Below, in pieces: positions 28,076-36,203 of a stretch of 42,249 bases of DNA. Each line of letters starts with the position of its first letter. Positions within the stretch are counted from its first letter, which is position 1. Location of the stretch: NCBI GenBank assembly GCA_028724545.1, contig JAQYCU010000020.1:1-42249 (forward strand), written 5' to 3'. A program made the position numbers and the translations under genes. Source of the stretch: a bacterium. GTDB lineage: Bacteria; Bacillota; Clostridia; Lachnospirales; Lachnospiraceae. Below the pieces are notes generated by a model that saw only the letters and a program-made list of their open reading frames with translations, made no database searches and was not told the DNA's origin.

Positions 28076-28104
28076 TTGCCCAAATAATACAAATGTGTTA
28101 TGAT
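28076..28104 (+). promoter_or_regulatory. Promoter of the family 5 binding-protein gene
   Basis: TTGCCC (28076-28081) and TATGAT (28099-28104) with 17-base spacing, just downstream of the preceding terminator. Confidence 0.6.
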
Positions 28105-28185
28105 ACAGAAAGTTTTATTATGGGTATGCGTCTGTAAAAACGGAAATTATCCTTTGCAGACATCCGGTTAGAAGTGAGGAGCAGT

Positions 28186-30393
28186 ATGAGAAAAAATTGG
28201 AAGAAATTTTTAGCAGTATTAGTGACTTGTTCCATTGCACTGGGAAGCACTGGCTGCAATAAAGCAAAAAAAGAGCCAAAGCCGACACCGAAAAGTGCAG
28301 TGAAAGTAGATAAAGGAAATGCCGATGCAAATGGAAAAGGGGATGGACAGTCTGACATTCCTCTTGTTGTGGGAAGTACAAAGTTTTCCAAACAGTTTAA
28401 TCCTTTTTTGGCATCTACGCAGGCAGACAGGCAGGTGGTTGACTTAACGCAGGTTTATCTTGTGACGAATGACCGTGCCGGACGTATTATTTACAAAGGA
28501 ATTGACGGGGAATTGCGCGAGTATAATGATGAAAATTACACATATTATGGTGCAACAGACCTTTCTGTGAATTATGACAAGGCTTCTGATACAACAACAT
28601 ATCGTATTAAACTTCGTGATGACCTGGTGTTTAGCGATGGAGAAAAACTCACCATTAATGATGTTATTTTTACGATGTATGTTTTGTGTGACGAAGATTA
28701 CGAAGGGGATGCCATTTTAAAACGTATGCCAATAAAAGGTCTGACAAATTATCTGGCTGACAGCAGCAAGGCAGAAAAATTTTCAGATGCAAAAGTGAAA
28801 AAGTATATAAAAAAGCATAGAAAACAGTTAAAGAAACTGGTAAAAGCCGATGATGAATATTTTGATGCTGAGATGAAACGTCAGGCAAGAATAGCAATGT
28901 CTAAGAAAAAAGGAAAGAAAGTGAAAAATATTTCCGGTATCCAGAAAGTAAATGACTATGAGATGACCATTACGACTACGGGATATTGCAAGGATATGAC
29001 GACAGCGTTAAAGATACCGATTTGTGCTTTGCATTATTATGGTGATACAACAAAATTTGATATAGCGAAAAACAAATTTGGTTTTTCACGTGGAAATATA
29101 TCAGCCATTCTGGCAAATAAGACAAATCCGGTTGGCGCAGGAGCGTACCGTTTTATAAAATGCGAAGGTGATGTTATTTATTTTAATTCTAATGAATTAT
29201 ATTTTCTGGGATGTCCGGAGATTGCCTTTTTACAGCTGAAAGATATGACGGGTACGCTAAAAGAAACAAATGAAGAGATTCAGAAGAAATTGCAGGGAGA
29301 ACCGGCAGACCAGACAGCAGAAGACCAGACTGAAAAAGAGTCGGAGGAAGATAAGGCGACACCACAGCCGACTGTCAATCCGGTGGCAGAAGTGATGGAA
29401 GTGACAGAAGGCACGGTTGATGTGATGGGTGGTACATTTACGGCAGATGAGATTCCGTGGATTTCGAGCGTAAATTCCAAAAACGAATTATCGGGAGATG
29501 TATTGGATACTCGTTTTATCAGTGATGGAAATTATCACTATATTGGTATGCAGGCTGATAATGTTTCTGTTGGCAACGATGCGACCAGCAACGAATCGAA
29601 ATATTTGCGCAAAGCGTTTGCATCCGTGTTTAGCGATGCCAAAAATGCATTGAGCGAAAAAGAGGGTGCGCGCGTGCGTGTCGTTAATTACCCGGTTGCT
29701 GCAGAATCGTGGGTTTCTTATGCTTCTGATGAAAAAGAATATACGATTGCATATTCCAAGAATGTCCGTGGCGAAAAAGTTTATGATAAATCGGATGAAG
29801 CAGGCAAGGAGAGAACGAAACTGGTGTCTTCTATGGCACTTGAATATCTGAAAGAAGCAGGTTACCAGATTGAAAATGACAAAGTTGTATCGGCACCGAA
29901 AGGAGCGTCGATGGAATATACCGTATGGCTGGCTGATGGCGACCAGAATCCACTTTATCCGGTAATCGAAGCAGCAGCGCAGACGTTACAGGAAATGGGG
30001 CTCGCGCTGAAAGTGGTATCCGTTGACGGAGAAAAGCAGCTGCAGCAGAAACTCAGAACCAAGAAGCAGCAGATATGGGTTGGAAAGCGCAGTGCTTTTG
30101 ATATGAATATGCAGGCAAGATATGGAACGAAAGACAATCTGTTTGGTATCTATGATGATGTGCTGAATGGCACGATACAGGATTTGCAGCAGCATATGAC
30201 TTCGGCAGAACGAAAAGAAACTTACCAGAGATGTTTTGAGCGAATTATGGATTGGGCAGTTGAGGTGCCGGTCTGCGAGTATCGCCAGATTATGCTTTAT
30301 AGCAGCAAGCGTATTGATGAGGATACGATTGCAGAGGATACTACGCTGTATTACAGCTGGATGAACGAAATTCAGAAAGTATGTATGGAGTAA
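28186..30393 (+). CDS. Family 5 (oligopeptide-type) ABC solute-binding lipoprotein
   Basis: 735 aa from ATG 28186, 6 bases after GAGGAG; the in-frame GTG at 28174 overlaps that site. Lipoprotein signal with STGC lipobox (Cys about 27), then a charged linker. The family 5 fold is indicated by TKFSKQFNPFLAST near the N-terminus, the conserved YRIKLRDDLVFSDGEKLTINDV motif (about 150-170), GAGAYRF and the late region YLKEAGYQIENDKV with LQEMGLALKVV. It is longer than most members because of a Lys-rich insertion (about 205-255) and an acidic Thr/Pro insertion (about 370-410). No permease or ATPase genes adjoin it, so it either feeds a transporter encoded elsewhere or acts as an orphan sensor or binding protein. 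The substrate (peptide, nickel or other) is unknown. Confidence 0.88.
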   Translation: MRKNWKKFLAVLVTCSIALGSTGCNKAKKEPKPTPKSAVKVDKGNADANGKGDGQSDIPLVVGSTKFSKQFNPFLASTQADRQVVDLTQVYLVTNDRAGRIIYKGIDGELREYNDENYTYYGATDLSVNYDKASDTTTYRIKLRDDLVFSDGEKLTINDVIFTMYVLCDEDYEGDAILKRMPIKGLTNYLADSSKAEKFSDAKVKKYIKKHRKQLKKLVKADDEYFDAEMKRQARIAMSKKKGKKVKNISGIQKVNDYEMTITTTGYCKDMTTALKIPICALHYYGDTTKFDIAKNKFGFSRGNISAILANKTNPVGAGAYRFIKCEGDVIYFNSNELYFLGCPEIAFLQLKDMTGTLKETNEEIQKKLQGEPADQTAEDQTEKESEEDKATPQPTVNPVAEVMEVTEGTVDVMGGTFTADEIPWISSVNSKNELSGDVLDTRFISDGNYHYIGMQADNVSVGNDATSNESKYLRKAFASVFSDAKNALSEKEGARVRVVNYPVAAESWVSYASDEKEYTIAYSKNVRGEKVYDKSDEAGKERTKLVSSMALEYLKEAGYQIENDKVVSAPKGASMEYTVWLADGDQNPLYPVIEAAAQTLQEMGLALKVVSVDGEKQLQQKLRTKKQQIWVGKRSAFDMNMQARYGTKDNLFGIYDDVLNGTIQDLQQHMTSAERKETYQRCFERIMDWAVEVPVCEYRQIMLYSSKRIDEDTIAEDTTLYYSWMNEIQKVCME

Positions 30394-30451
30394 AGTATGG
30401 CAAGCAACTGGGAACAGTGAAGAAATAAGTTGCTCAGAAAAGAGGAATGAT

Positions 30452-30625
30452 ATGGATTTTAATATAGGTGACGTTATTAAAATGAAAAAACAGCATCCGT
30501 GTGGAGCAAATGAATGGGAGATTACCAGAGTGGGAATGGATTTTCGCCTGAAGTGCCGTGGATGTGGGCGACAGGTAATGCTGCCACGCAAGCAGGTGGA
30601 AAAAGGATTCCGGGGGAAACTTTAG
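30452..30625 (+). CDS. DUF951 family small protein
   Basis: A 57-aa protein, MDFNIGDVIKMKKQHPCG and onward to GFRGKL, preceded by AGAGGAATGAT. It has the DUF951 signature: a VIxMKKxHPCG start, then W-E-I-T-R-x-G-x-D-x-x-L-K-C-x-x-C-G and a basic tail. Cys17, Cys35 and Cys38 could bind metal. The family lies just upstream of rpsF throughout Clostridia and Bacilli, as here; its function is unknown, though the fold suggests a small nucleic-acid-associated protein (inference). Confidence 0.93.
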   Translation: MDFNIGDVIKMKKQHPCGANEWEITRVGMDFRLKCRGCGRQVMLPRKQVEKGFRGKL

Positions 30626-30642
30626 AAATGCAAAAAAAGGGG

Positions 30643-30671
30643 TTGAATTGCCTCTTGAAATGTGTTAAAAT
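30643..30671 (+). promoter_or_regulatory. Promoter of the rpsF-ssb-rpsR operon
   Basis: TTGAAT (30643-30648) and TAAAAT (30666-30671) separated by 17 bases, starting 18 bases after the DUF951 stop. The transcript would begin near 30678, directly at the S6:S18 leader. Confidence 0.7.
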
Positions 30672-30678
30672 ATTTAAT

Positions 30679-30754
30679 CGTGATACGTAAAATTCCTTGT
30701 TCCTTTCTGATAGGGCAAAGCGTAACTGGAATACGCCGTTTTGAAGTTATCACG
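30679..30754 (+). ncRNA. S6:S18-type ribosomal leader in the rpsF 5' UTR
   Basis: An outer 7-bp helix (CGTGATA 30679-30685 with TATCACG 30748-30754) closes over a hairpin at 30716-30743 in which CAAAGCGT pairs with ACG...TTTTG, leaving the trinucleotide CCG (30736-30738) unpaired. A CCG bulge in a 5' UTR hairpin of rpsF is the known binding site of the S6:S18 dimer, which represses its own operon. Assignment is by eye. Confidence 0.65.
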
Positions 30755-30805
30755 CAAGACGGAGCCATGAAAGGGACCAGAGACCAAAAGGAGGTACAGG
30801 CAGCT

Positions 30806-31093
30806 ATGAACAAATATGAGTTAGCGTTAGTTGTCAATGCTAAGATCGAAGAAGATGCGAGAGTAGCCACTGTAGAAAAAGCAAAGGATTATGTTGCTAA
30901 GTTCGGTGGAACTGTCACAGAAGTTGAAGAGTGGGGCAAGAAGAAACTTGCTTACGAAATTCAGCATATGAAAGAAGGATACTACTACTTCATCAAATTC
31001 GATGCTGAGGCAAATGTTCCGGGCGAACTTGAACAGGTAGTTCGTATTATGGACAATGTCATCAGATTCTTATGCGTTAGACAGGAAGCATAG
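30806..31093 (+). CDS. rpsF: 30S ribosomal protein S6
   Basis: 95 aa from ATG 30806, with AAAGGAGG upstream. It starts MNKYELALVVNAKI and carries the S6 core VEEWGKKKLAYEIQHMKEGYYYFIKF and VRIMDNVIRFLCVR. The length is normal for bacterial S6. It binds S18 and helix 22/23 of 16S rRNA in the platform of the small subunit. First gene of the classical rpsF-ssb-rpsR operon, probably autoregulated by S6:S18 through the leader at 30679-30754. Confidence 0.98.
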   Translation: MNKYELALVVNAKIEEDARVATVEKAKDYVAKFGGTVTEVEEWGKKKLAYEIQHMKEGYYYFIKFDAEANVPGELEQVVRIMDNVIRFLCVRQEA

Positions 31094-31113
31094 AAAGGAA
31101 GGTGTTTCCTAAC

Positions 31114-31566
31114 ATGAACAAAGTAATTTTGATGGGACGTTTGGTTCGTGAACCGGAGATTCGTTATTCTTCAGGAGAAAACCAGACAGCCATTGCAAGA
31201 TATACTCTTGCTGTGGACCGTAGATTTAAACGCCAGGGTGATGAGCAGACAGCTGATTTTATCGGTTGTGTTGTATTTGGAAGAGGTGCAGAATTTGCGC
31301 AGAACTATCTTCATCAGGGCACAAAGATTGTAGTTACAGGCCGTATCCAGACGGGCAGCTACACAAACAAAGATGGACAGCGTGTTTACACTACAGATGT
31401 TGTTGTAGAGGAACAGGAATTTGCTGAGAGCAAGTCTGCATCCGAGAGTAATGGTGGCGGATACCAGCAGGCAGCTCCATCCAGACCAGAGCCTACCGAA
31501 GCTGCAGGTGATGGATTTATGAATATTCCGGATGCCATCGATGAGGAATTACCATTTAAGAACTAG
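31114..31566 (+). CDS. ssb: Single-stranded DNA-binding protein
   Basis: 150 aa from ATG 31114, 11 bases after AGGAAGG; the GTG at 31102 overlaps the site. The OB fold covers residues 1 to about 105 (MNKVILMGRLVREPEIRY, ARYTLAVDRRF, ADFIGCVVFGRGAEFAQNYL, GRIQTGSYTNKDGQRVYTTDVV). A flexible Gly/Gln/Ser/Pro tail ends in the acidic tip EELPFKN, which corresponds to the DDDIPF protein-docking tip. Between rpsF and rpsR, as in most Firmicutes, where it acts in replication and repair. Confidence 0.97.
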   Translation: MNKVILMGRLVREPEIRYSSGENQTAIARYTLAVDRRFKRQGDEQTADFIGCVVFGRGAEFAQNYLHQGTKIVVTGRIQTGSYTNKDGQRVYTTDVVVEEQEFAESKSASESNGGGYQQAAPSRPEPTEAAGDGFMNIPDAIDEELPFKN

Positions 31567-31598
31567 AGTAATCTGGTAATATTTAAGGAGGTTTCAAA

Positions 31599-31865
31599 AT
31601 GGCATACAACAAAGGCGATAAAGATAATGCTTCTTCAAAGAGAAGACCTATGCGCAGAAGAAAAAAAGTATGTGTATTCTGTGCAGACAAAGAGAATGAT
31701 TACATCGATTACAAAGATGTAAACAAATTAAAGAGATATGTATCTGAAAGAGGTAAAATTCTTCCTAGAAGAATCACAGGAAACTGCGCAAAGCATCAGA
31801 GAGCTTTAACAGTTGCTGTTAAGCGTGCAAGACACGTGGCAATTATGCCTTACACAACAGATTAA
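31599..31865 (+). CDS. rpsR: 30S ribosomal protein S18, zinc-ribbon (C+) form
   Basis: 88 aa from ATG 31599, after AAGGAGG. It contains the S18 core [25 protein letters not shown] and the C-terminal basic helix [19 protein letters not shown]. Cys25, Cys28, Cys63 and His66 (CVFC and CAKH) form a likely zinc site, so this is the cysteine-containing C+ version; many bacteria have a zinc-independent C- paralogue. Last gene of the operon, followed by a terminator 21 bases later. Confidence 0.98.
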   Translation: MAYNKGDKDNASSKRRPMRRRKKVCVFCADKENDYIDYKDVNKLKRYVSERGKILPRRITGNCAKHQRALTVAVKRARHVAIMPYTTD

Positions 31866-31886
31866 TATCTATCGTGAATGAATGAT

Positions 31887-31920
31887 AAAAGCCATCCTGA
31901 TTATTCGGGATGGCTTTTTT
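31887..31920 (+). terminator. Terminator of the rpsF-ssb-rpsR operon
   Basis: The stem AAAAGCCATCC / GGATGGCTTTT is followed by six T; loop of ten bases. Confidence 0.93.
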
Positions 31921-31949
31921 GTGGTTTAAGCTGTTTGTCTACGAATATA

Positions 31950-32080
31950 TTAGCAATCAACCCATTCGATTTCTGCTTCTACTTCCCTTGAAACCAGTAT
32001 TTAATCCCTTGATAAATAAACACAGTATCTTGGCAAGTATAAATTCTATCAATAAATTCATTTGCATTTCCGTTAATCAT
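31950..32080 (-). pseudogene. Remnant of a small unknown protein (minus strand)
   Basis: ATG 32080 opens MINGNANEFIDRIYTCQDTV and continues IYQGIKYWFQGK to a TAG at 31979-31981. In another frame the sequence continues EVEAEIEWVDC and ends at TAA 31950-31952. I recall small clostridial accessory proteins with a FIDxxY...YxGxKYxxQG start and a VExEIEWVD end; if so this copy has lost its middle and is frameshifted. The family is not named and the comparison is from memory. Confidence 0.4.
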
Positions 32081-32276
32081 TAAGTTTTACCCCCTTAAAG
32101 TATTTTTTGTATTTTTTCTTCATTTCATCTGTTAGTAAACGAGCATTAGTTCTACCAAATGCACCTATTCTATTTTTGCTAAATCTTTCGTCGTATAGAT
32201 GGTAATGCAGGACAGGTGTATGTCGATTTCCAGTTGTCCCATAAATCCATATCGGCGTATGTAGAAAAGTCAGGTG
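32073..32276 (-). pseudogene. Unrecognised open fragment upstream of the 31950-32080 remnant (minus strand)
   Basis: A frame without a start codon reads ...IWIYGTTGNRHTPVLHYH, then LYDERFSKNRIGAFGRTN and a lysine-rich end KKKYKKYFKGVKLND. It stops at 32073-32075, overlapping the next start by 8 bases as operon genes do. The overlapping plus-strand frame (32183-32332; QVYVDFQLSHKS, RKAYWEYFRKDF) is also open, so the coding strand is uncertain upstream of about 32210. I do not recognise either. Confidence 0.3.
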
Positions 32277-32371
32277 TTAAGAGAAAAGCATATTGGGAAT
32301 ACTTTCGCAAGGATTTCTCAGGATTATTGTAAATACTGTTGAATCTATAATCATCAACAAAAAAATGAACT

Positions 32372-32554
32372 CCGTTTTTAGTATTGATAGCACAATCATT
32401 AGAGCGTGTATCAGAGCGCGCAAAGGAGCAATGGGGACAGATTTCAGCGTATCAGGAATACGAAGAAAAAACAAAGGATATATCTGAAACACAGCAAAAG
32501 CAATTGAAATATATTGTAAATAAAGGAGACAAAAAAACAAGTTTTTTGACATGA
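32372..32554 (+). pseudogene. Gene fragment resembling a TipAS-type C-terminal domain
   Basis: An open frame without a start reads SLERVSERAKEQWGQISAYQ, then EYEEKTKDISETQQKQLKYI, and ends at TGA 32552-32554. The pattern W-G-x-x-x-A-Y-x-E-Y-E-x-K-T-K resembles the TipAS ligand-binding domain of MerR-family regulators, but no DNA-binding part is present. It is probably the debris of a truncated regulator. Confidence 0.35.
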
Positions 32555-32641
32555 AGGAAAAGTGTTTGATTTCAGTTGATTTTTTTGAAAAGTAAATTAT
32601 TTCCAGACATAACTTTTGTTAATAAAGGGAAATATATTATT

Positions 32642-32664
32642 GGCACTAAATACGTTTTGGTGCC
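32642..32664 (+). promoter_or_regulatory. Upstream operator palindrome of the AbiE pair
   Basis: GGCAC (32642-32646) and GTGCC (32660-32664) form an inverted repeat with a 13-base gap, ending 9 bases before the -35 box. Confidence 0.6.
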
Positions 32665-32673
32665 GTAAAAATA

Positions 32674-32702
32674 TTGACAAAGATGTGGGAAAAGTTTATA
32701 TT
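32674..32702 (+). promoter_or_regulatory. Promoter of the AbiEi/AbiEii operon
   Basis: Consensus TTGACA (32674-32679), 17-base spacer, TATATT (32697-32702). The -10 box overlaps the downstream palindrome. Confidence 0.8.
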
Positions 32703-32744
32703 ATTTTTGCGGCACTTACATTATAAAAGTGCCACAAAAATAAT
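32700..32744 (+). promoter_or_regulatory. Downstream operator palindrome overlapping the -10 box and start site
   Basis: Two 18-base arms (32700-32717 and 32727-32744) match in all but one position (ATTATTTTTG-C-GGCACTT against AAGTGCC-A-CAAAAATAAT). The GGCACTT half site is shared with the upstream palindrome. Antitoxins of this type bind inverted repeats at their own promoter, so autorepression is expected. Confidence 0.75.
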
Positions 32745-32760
32745 TTGAGGTGATATCGCT

Positions 32761-33498
32761 ATGATAGAAAAGGCTTATTTTAAAGGGATAATCAATATAG
32801 ATGAATTTACACGAGAGGAGTTGTTAGAATCGTTTCGTAAAGGAGGATATCAGCTCAGCGAAGCATCTTTTTATAAAAAGGTTGAAAATATGGTTAATGC
32901 TGGTGAGTTAGTAAGGATAGGTCGCAATCGCTATTGTTTGCCGAATGGTAAGCAGCAGGTGTACAGTTATGATTATTCAGAATTGACGGAAGAAGTGGCT
33001 TCATATATAGTGGGGAAATATCCGTATTTGGATTTTACAATTTTTGAATTGGTTCAAATGAATGATTTTGTAAACCATATGATGGCTCATAATGTTATAT
33101 TTTTGTCGGTGGAGTCGGATGTGATGGATTTTGTGTTTGATTCACTAAAAGAGAAATATCCCGGAAAAGTGCTAATTAATCCTACGGAAGATATCTATCA
33201 TCAATATTGGTCGGATAACATGATTGTGATTGTAAAACTGATAACAGAAGCTCCAAAAGGACAGTTGAAAAAGTGGCATACAAGATTGGAGAAGCTATTA
33301 GTTGATATTATGTCGGAACCACTTTTATTAGCTTCTATCAGTGAATCAGAATATCCGGAAATATATATGGATGCTTTTGAAAGATATTATATTGATGAAA
33401 AATGTTTGTTCAGATATGCTAATCGAAGAAAGAGTACAAAGAAAATCAAAGAACTGATACAGGACAAAACAGATATCGTATTAAAAACAAAGGAGTAG
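32761..33498 (+). CDS. AbiEi-type antitoxin-like winged-helix protein
   Basis: 245 aa from ATG 32761, 8 bases after TTTGAGGTG. The N-terminal 70 residues form a winged-helix-like unit (SEASFYKKVENMVNAGELVRIGRNRYCLP), followed by an alpha/beta domain (YPYLDFTIFELVQMNDFVNHMMAHN, MIVIVKLITEAPKG) that fits the AbiEi/DUF6577-like antitoxins. The stop is directly before the AbiEii gene, the standard order for this type IV toxin-antitoxin and phage-abortive system. Preceded by a bracketed promoter (32642-32744) that suggests it represses its own operon. Codons are more AT-rich than in the ribosomal genes just upstream, in keeping with acquisition. Confidence 0.82.
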   Translation: MIEKAYFKGIINIDEFTREELLESFRKGGYQLSEASFYKKVENMVNAGELVRIGRNRYCLPNGKQQVYSYDYSELTEEVASYIVGKYPYLDFTIFELVQMNDFVNHMMAHNVIFLSVESDVMDFVFDSLKEKYPGKVLINPTEDIYHQYWSDNMIVIVKLITEAPKGQLKKWHTRLEKLLVDIMSEPLLLASISESEYPEIYMDAFERYYIDEKCLFRYANRRKSTKKIKELIQDKTDIVLKTKE

Positions 33499-33504
33499 AT
33501 GCAG

Positions 33505-34542
33505 ATGCTTTTAAAAGAAAACTTTAATGAGGAACATATTCGTGAATTGCAGAAAAATAGTAGGAGAGATCCGGTGCTTTTGGAGCGTGCTGTTTATGCT
33601 TTTGGTCTTCTTGAAGCATTGGCAAGGGTGGGAATGCCGTTTGTTTTTAAAGGTGGTACCTGTCTGATGCTATTAATGGATAAGCCACGACGATTATCTA
33701 CAGATATAGATATTATTGTAGAACCAGAAACAGATTTGGATGATTATTTAGAAAAAGCTTCTGTGATATTTCCATTTCGTAAGGTGGAAGAACAGAAAAG
33801 AATTGGAAAGAATAATATCGAAAAGAGGCATTTTAAATTTACTTATGACTCGCCGATTAACAATAAGCAATTTTATATATTGCTGGATGTGTTATTTGAA
33901 GTCAACCATTATGCAGAAGTGGTGGAGAAGGAAATTCAAAATGACCTTTTGTTGACGGAAGAAGAGTATCTTGTGGTTAGAATTCCCGGTGCAGATTGTA
34001 TTCTTGCAGATAAATTGACCGCTTTTGCACCTCACACTACTGGTATTGAACTTAATAAGGGCAAGGATATGGAAGTGATGAAGCAGTTTTACGATGTGTG
34101 TTCTTTAATTGAAATTTTTAAGGAATGTGCTATTGTAAAGCGTACATATGAACCAATTGCGTTGGCAGAGATTTCCTATCGAGGAATAAAAGTAACACCA
34201 ACTGACTGTTTATGGGATACGTTTGAAGCAGCCTTATGTATTGCATCGAGAGGAAAGGTTGGTGCAGATGAGTATCCAATATATGTGAAAGGCATTCGTG
34301 ATTTGCGTGGACATATTTATGCTGAGAATTATAGTCCGGAAATTGCAGCAGGAAGAGCGACTATAGTTATGTATCTGATAATGTGTTTGCTGACAGATGC
34401 AGAGTTTGCAAAGGTAGAGGATTTTCGAGAATATGTGAATCAGAAGCTGAAGAATGAAAAACTGCTGCCACTTCGTTATTTGAAAAAGGCAAATCCGGAG
34501 GCTTATGCTTATGTGGTTAAGACTGATATGATTATGAAATAA
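33505..34542 (+). CDS. AbiEii-type nucleotidyltransferase toxin
   Basis: 345 aa from ATG 33505, which sits 9 bases after AAGGAG; the ATG at 33499 is only 3 bases from it. The nucleotidyltransferase core is clear: FKGGTCLMLLM (Gly50-Gly51) followed by RRLSTDIDIIV with catalytic Asp67 and Asp69, then YILLDVLFEV, VRIPGADCILADKLTAFAPHT and KDMEVMKQFYDVCSL, the usual order of AbiEii/AbiGii proteins. In characterised systems such enzymes use NTP (often GTP or CTP) to modify tRNA or other targets and stop growth, giving phage defence; this target is unknown. It is paired with the AbiEi-like protein upstream, and all key residues look intact. Confidence 0.9.
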   Translation: MLLKENFNEEHIRELQKNSRRDPVLLERAVYAFGLLEALARVGMPFVFKGGTCLMLLMDKPRRLSTDIDIIVEPETDLDDYLEKASVIFPFRKVEEQKRIGKNNIEKRHFKFTYDSPINNKQFYILLDVLFEVNHYAEVVEKEIQNDLLLTEEEYLVVRIPGADCILADKLTAFAPHTTGIELNKGKDMEVMKQFYDVCSLIEIFKECAIVKRTYEPIALAEISYRGIKVTPTDCLWDTFEAALCIASRGKVGADEYPIYVKGIRDLRGHIYAENYSPEIAAGRATIVMYLIMCLLTDAEFAKVEDFREYVNQKLKNEKLLPLRYLKKANPEAYAYVVKTDMIMK

Positions 34543-34725
34543 TCAAATATTTTTGCATTTGATATGCCAAGTTGTAATCTGAATACCATTTATATTGATA
34601 CTTTTTGTGTCGCAGAAAACATCAGAGGTCCTGAAATTATCTGTTAGAAGTAATTCGATGATTGATGTTTTGTATCAAAGGACAAAATAATACATCCCTT
34701 ATTTGCGAAATTGACAAATGAAATG

Positions 34726-34769
34726 TTACTGCCAGTGAACATAGTAAATGGCCACTGGCAGTAATTTTT
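34726..34769 (+). terminator. Terminator downstream of the toxin gene
   Basis: A perfect 12-bp stem (TTACTGCCAGTG at 34726-34737, CACTGGCAGTAA at 34753-34764) is followed by five T. The rest of 34543-34889 holds no gene that I can support; 34800-34880 is a T-rich tract with GTTTT repeats. Confidence 0.88.
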
Positions 34770-34889
34770 AGTTTATTCGTTTTTTCTTACATAGTGAGTG
34801 CATCCTAATTTGTGAAAGTACTAATTTTGTTTTTATGTTTTGCGTTTTACGTTTTGTATTCTCTGTATTTTTTGTGTTTTATTTTGGCT

Positions 34890-35456
34890 TTATTTCAGTT
34901 TTTTGCCATCTGCAAAAGCAGTTCCGACTTTTTCTCCCAATTTAAAATATCCGTAATGCACCGGGTCATAGGAAATAGCACCTACTTTGGCAGGGTCAAT
35001 TTCACCGTCGCTGCCCAGAACAGACTCGTCTGCACATACATTGACGATTTCTGCCACAACACGAAGCGTTTCACCATACTGATTAATTTCTTCCACTTTA
35101 CACTCTAACGTAATCGGAAATTCATCAATCACAGGTGCATCAACAAATTTGCTTTTTGTAACGTGCATACCGGCTTTTTCGATTTTGTCAGGCACATCAT
35201 GACCGGATACAATACCAAAATAGTCGGCAGCTACAAGGTTTTTCTCATCAGCAACGCCGACGGTAAATGCCTTTTTGATTTTAATATTGTCAGATGTCTT
35301 GTGTCTTACCCCGATATTAATCTGCAACCGGTTGGAATTGACAATGCCACCATATGCCACGTTCATTGCATCAGTAGTACCGTTTTCGCCATAAGTTGCC
35401 ACTATTAATACAGGTTGTGGGTAAATATACGGTTTTGCTCCAAAATTTTTCTTCAT
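34890..35456 (-). CDS. Flavin reductase-like FMN-binding protein
   Basis: 188 aa from ATG 35456 (AAAGGAG 8 bases upstream). It begins MKKNFGAKPYIYPQPVLIVA and has the flavin-reductase split-barrel signature GTTDAMNVAYGGIVNSNRLQINIGVRHKTSDNI, then KAFTVGVADEKNLVAADYFGIVSG and LECKVEEINQYGETLRVVAEIVNV. This domain binds FMN and occurs in reductase components and in stand-alone flavoredoxin-like proteins of anaerobes; the substrate is unknown. Transcribed away from the large inverted-repeat element. Confidence 0.9.
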   Translation of the reverse strand: MKKNFGAKPYIYPQPVLIVATYGENGTTDAMNVAYGGIVNSNRLQINIGVRHKTSDNIKIKKAFTVGVADEKNLVAADYFGIVSGHDVPDKIEKAGMHVTKSKFVDAPVIDEFPITLECKVEEINQYGETLRVVAEIVNVCADESVLGSDGEIDPAKVGAISYDPVHYGYFKLGEKVGTAFADGKKLK

Positions 35457-35516
35457 AATAAAACTCCTTTCTGTCAAACTATAATGTCAAATGTCAGTTT
35501 TATATGCTACGCCCCT

Positions 35517-35545
35517 ATAGTATCACATTTCTGATTGGGACACAA
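35517..35545 (-). promoter_or_regulatory. Promoter of the flavin reductase gene
   Basis: On the minus strand TTGTGT (35540-35545) and TACTAT (35517-35522, preceded by TGA) are 17 bases apart, just outside the left end of the inverted-repeat element. Confidence 0.5.
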
Positions 35546-35708
35546 ATTATTCTGGCAAGGGCAGGTTTTGTTGTTTCTTAGAACAGGATGGTCCTGCCGG
35601 CATAGGATACCTTTTCTATCAAGGGCACGCTTTCACTGCAGACTTTTAAAAGGGCATGTGATAAAACAGAATTTCCTACAGCAGCACGCTCTCGCTTGGA
35701 AAAAAGCA

Positions 35709-35758
35709 CAGTGGTGCATAAGTTGACAAAATACGTCAACTAAGCACCAGTGTTTTTT
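35709..35758 (+). terminator. Terminator-like hairpin within the inverted-repeat element
   Basis: CAGTGGTGC-ATAAGTTGAC pairs with GTCAACTAAGCACCAGTG (small bulge) and runs into seven T. It could stop transcription entering from the left. Confidence 0.6.
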
Positions 35759-36026
35759 TGACAGCTGCTTTTAGGAAATCTGTTTCTATCACAGCCCATT
35801 TAGAAATCGGCTGTTCTGTACGAGTTTTCCTCAGATTTGCTGTTTTTCATAATCCTTTTTGTCTATTCTAATATTTTGTTTGCCCATGCAGCACATACAT
35901 AAGAAAATTATTTTGCATCAGCCATCCCATCAGAAGTCAGTTTCAAAATCGAACGATGGGAAAGATGGTTCAAATTATCGAAGCACCAGTGTTTTAGCCT
36001 TTTGCACCGAACCACAACCTGAATTG

Positions 36027-36173
36027 CCTGCCATCATAGGCTGCCCGTTCTATAAAAGGGTGCTTACAAACTCGCCAGTACTTGTATCCTGTTTTTTAGG
36101 ATACTATGTACTGCTGCGTAGTTTGCGCAGCGAGAGCGTGCCCTTGATAGAACGGGCAGCCTATGATGGCAGG
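36027..36173. repeat. Perfect 27-bp inverted repeat forming a 147-nt hairpin
   Basis: Arms 36027-36053 and 36147-36173 are exact complements (outer end CCTGCCATCATAGG). The interior continues to pair imperfectly (AAGGGTGC with GTGCCCTT, CAGTAC with GTACTG, GTATCCT with AGGATAC around a GTTTTTT loop). A diverged copy of the arm sequence lies at 35593-35631. Confidence 0.93.
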
Positions 36174-36203
36174 GACAATACAGTTTTTGATGAATCTGTG
36201 CCC

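Noticed and set aside
30662..30805. Longer N-terminus for S6
   Set aside because: The upstream extension lies in the structured leader; the AAAGGAGG-preceded ATG at 30806 gives the normal S6 start.
34812..35108. 98-aa plus-strand hydrophobic frame
   Set aside because: Its second half is antisense to the flavin reductase gene and its first half is a T-rich tract.
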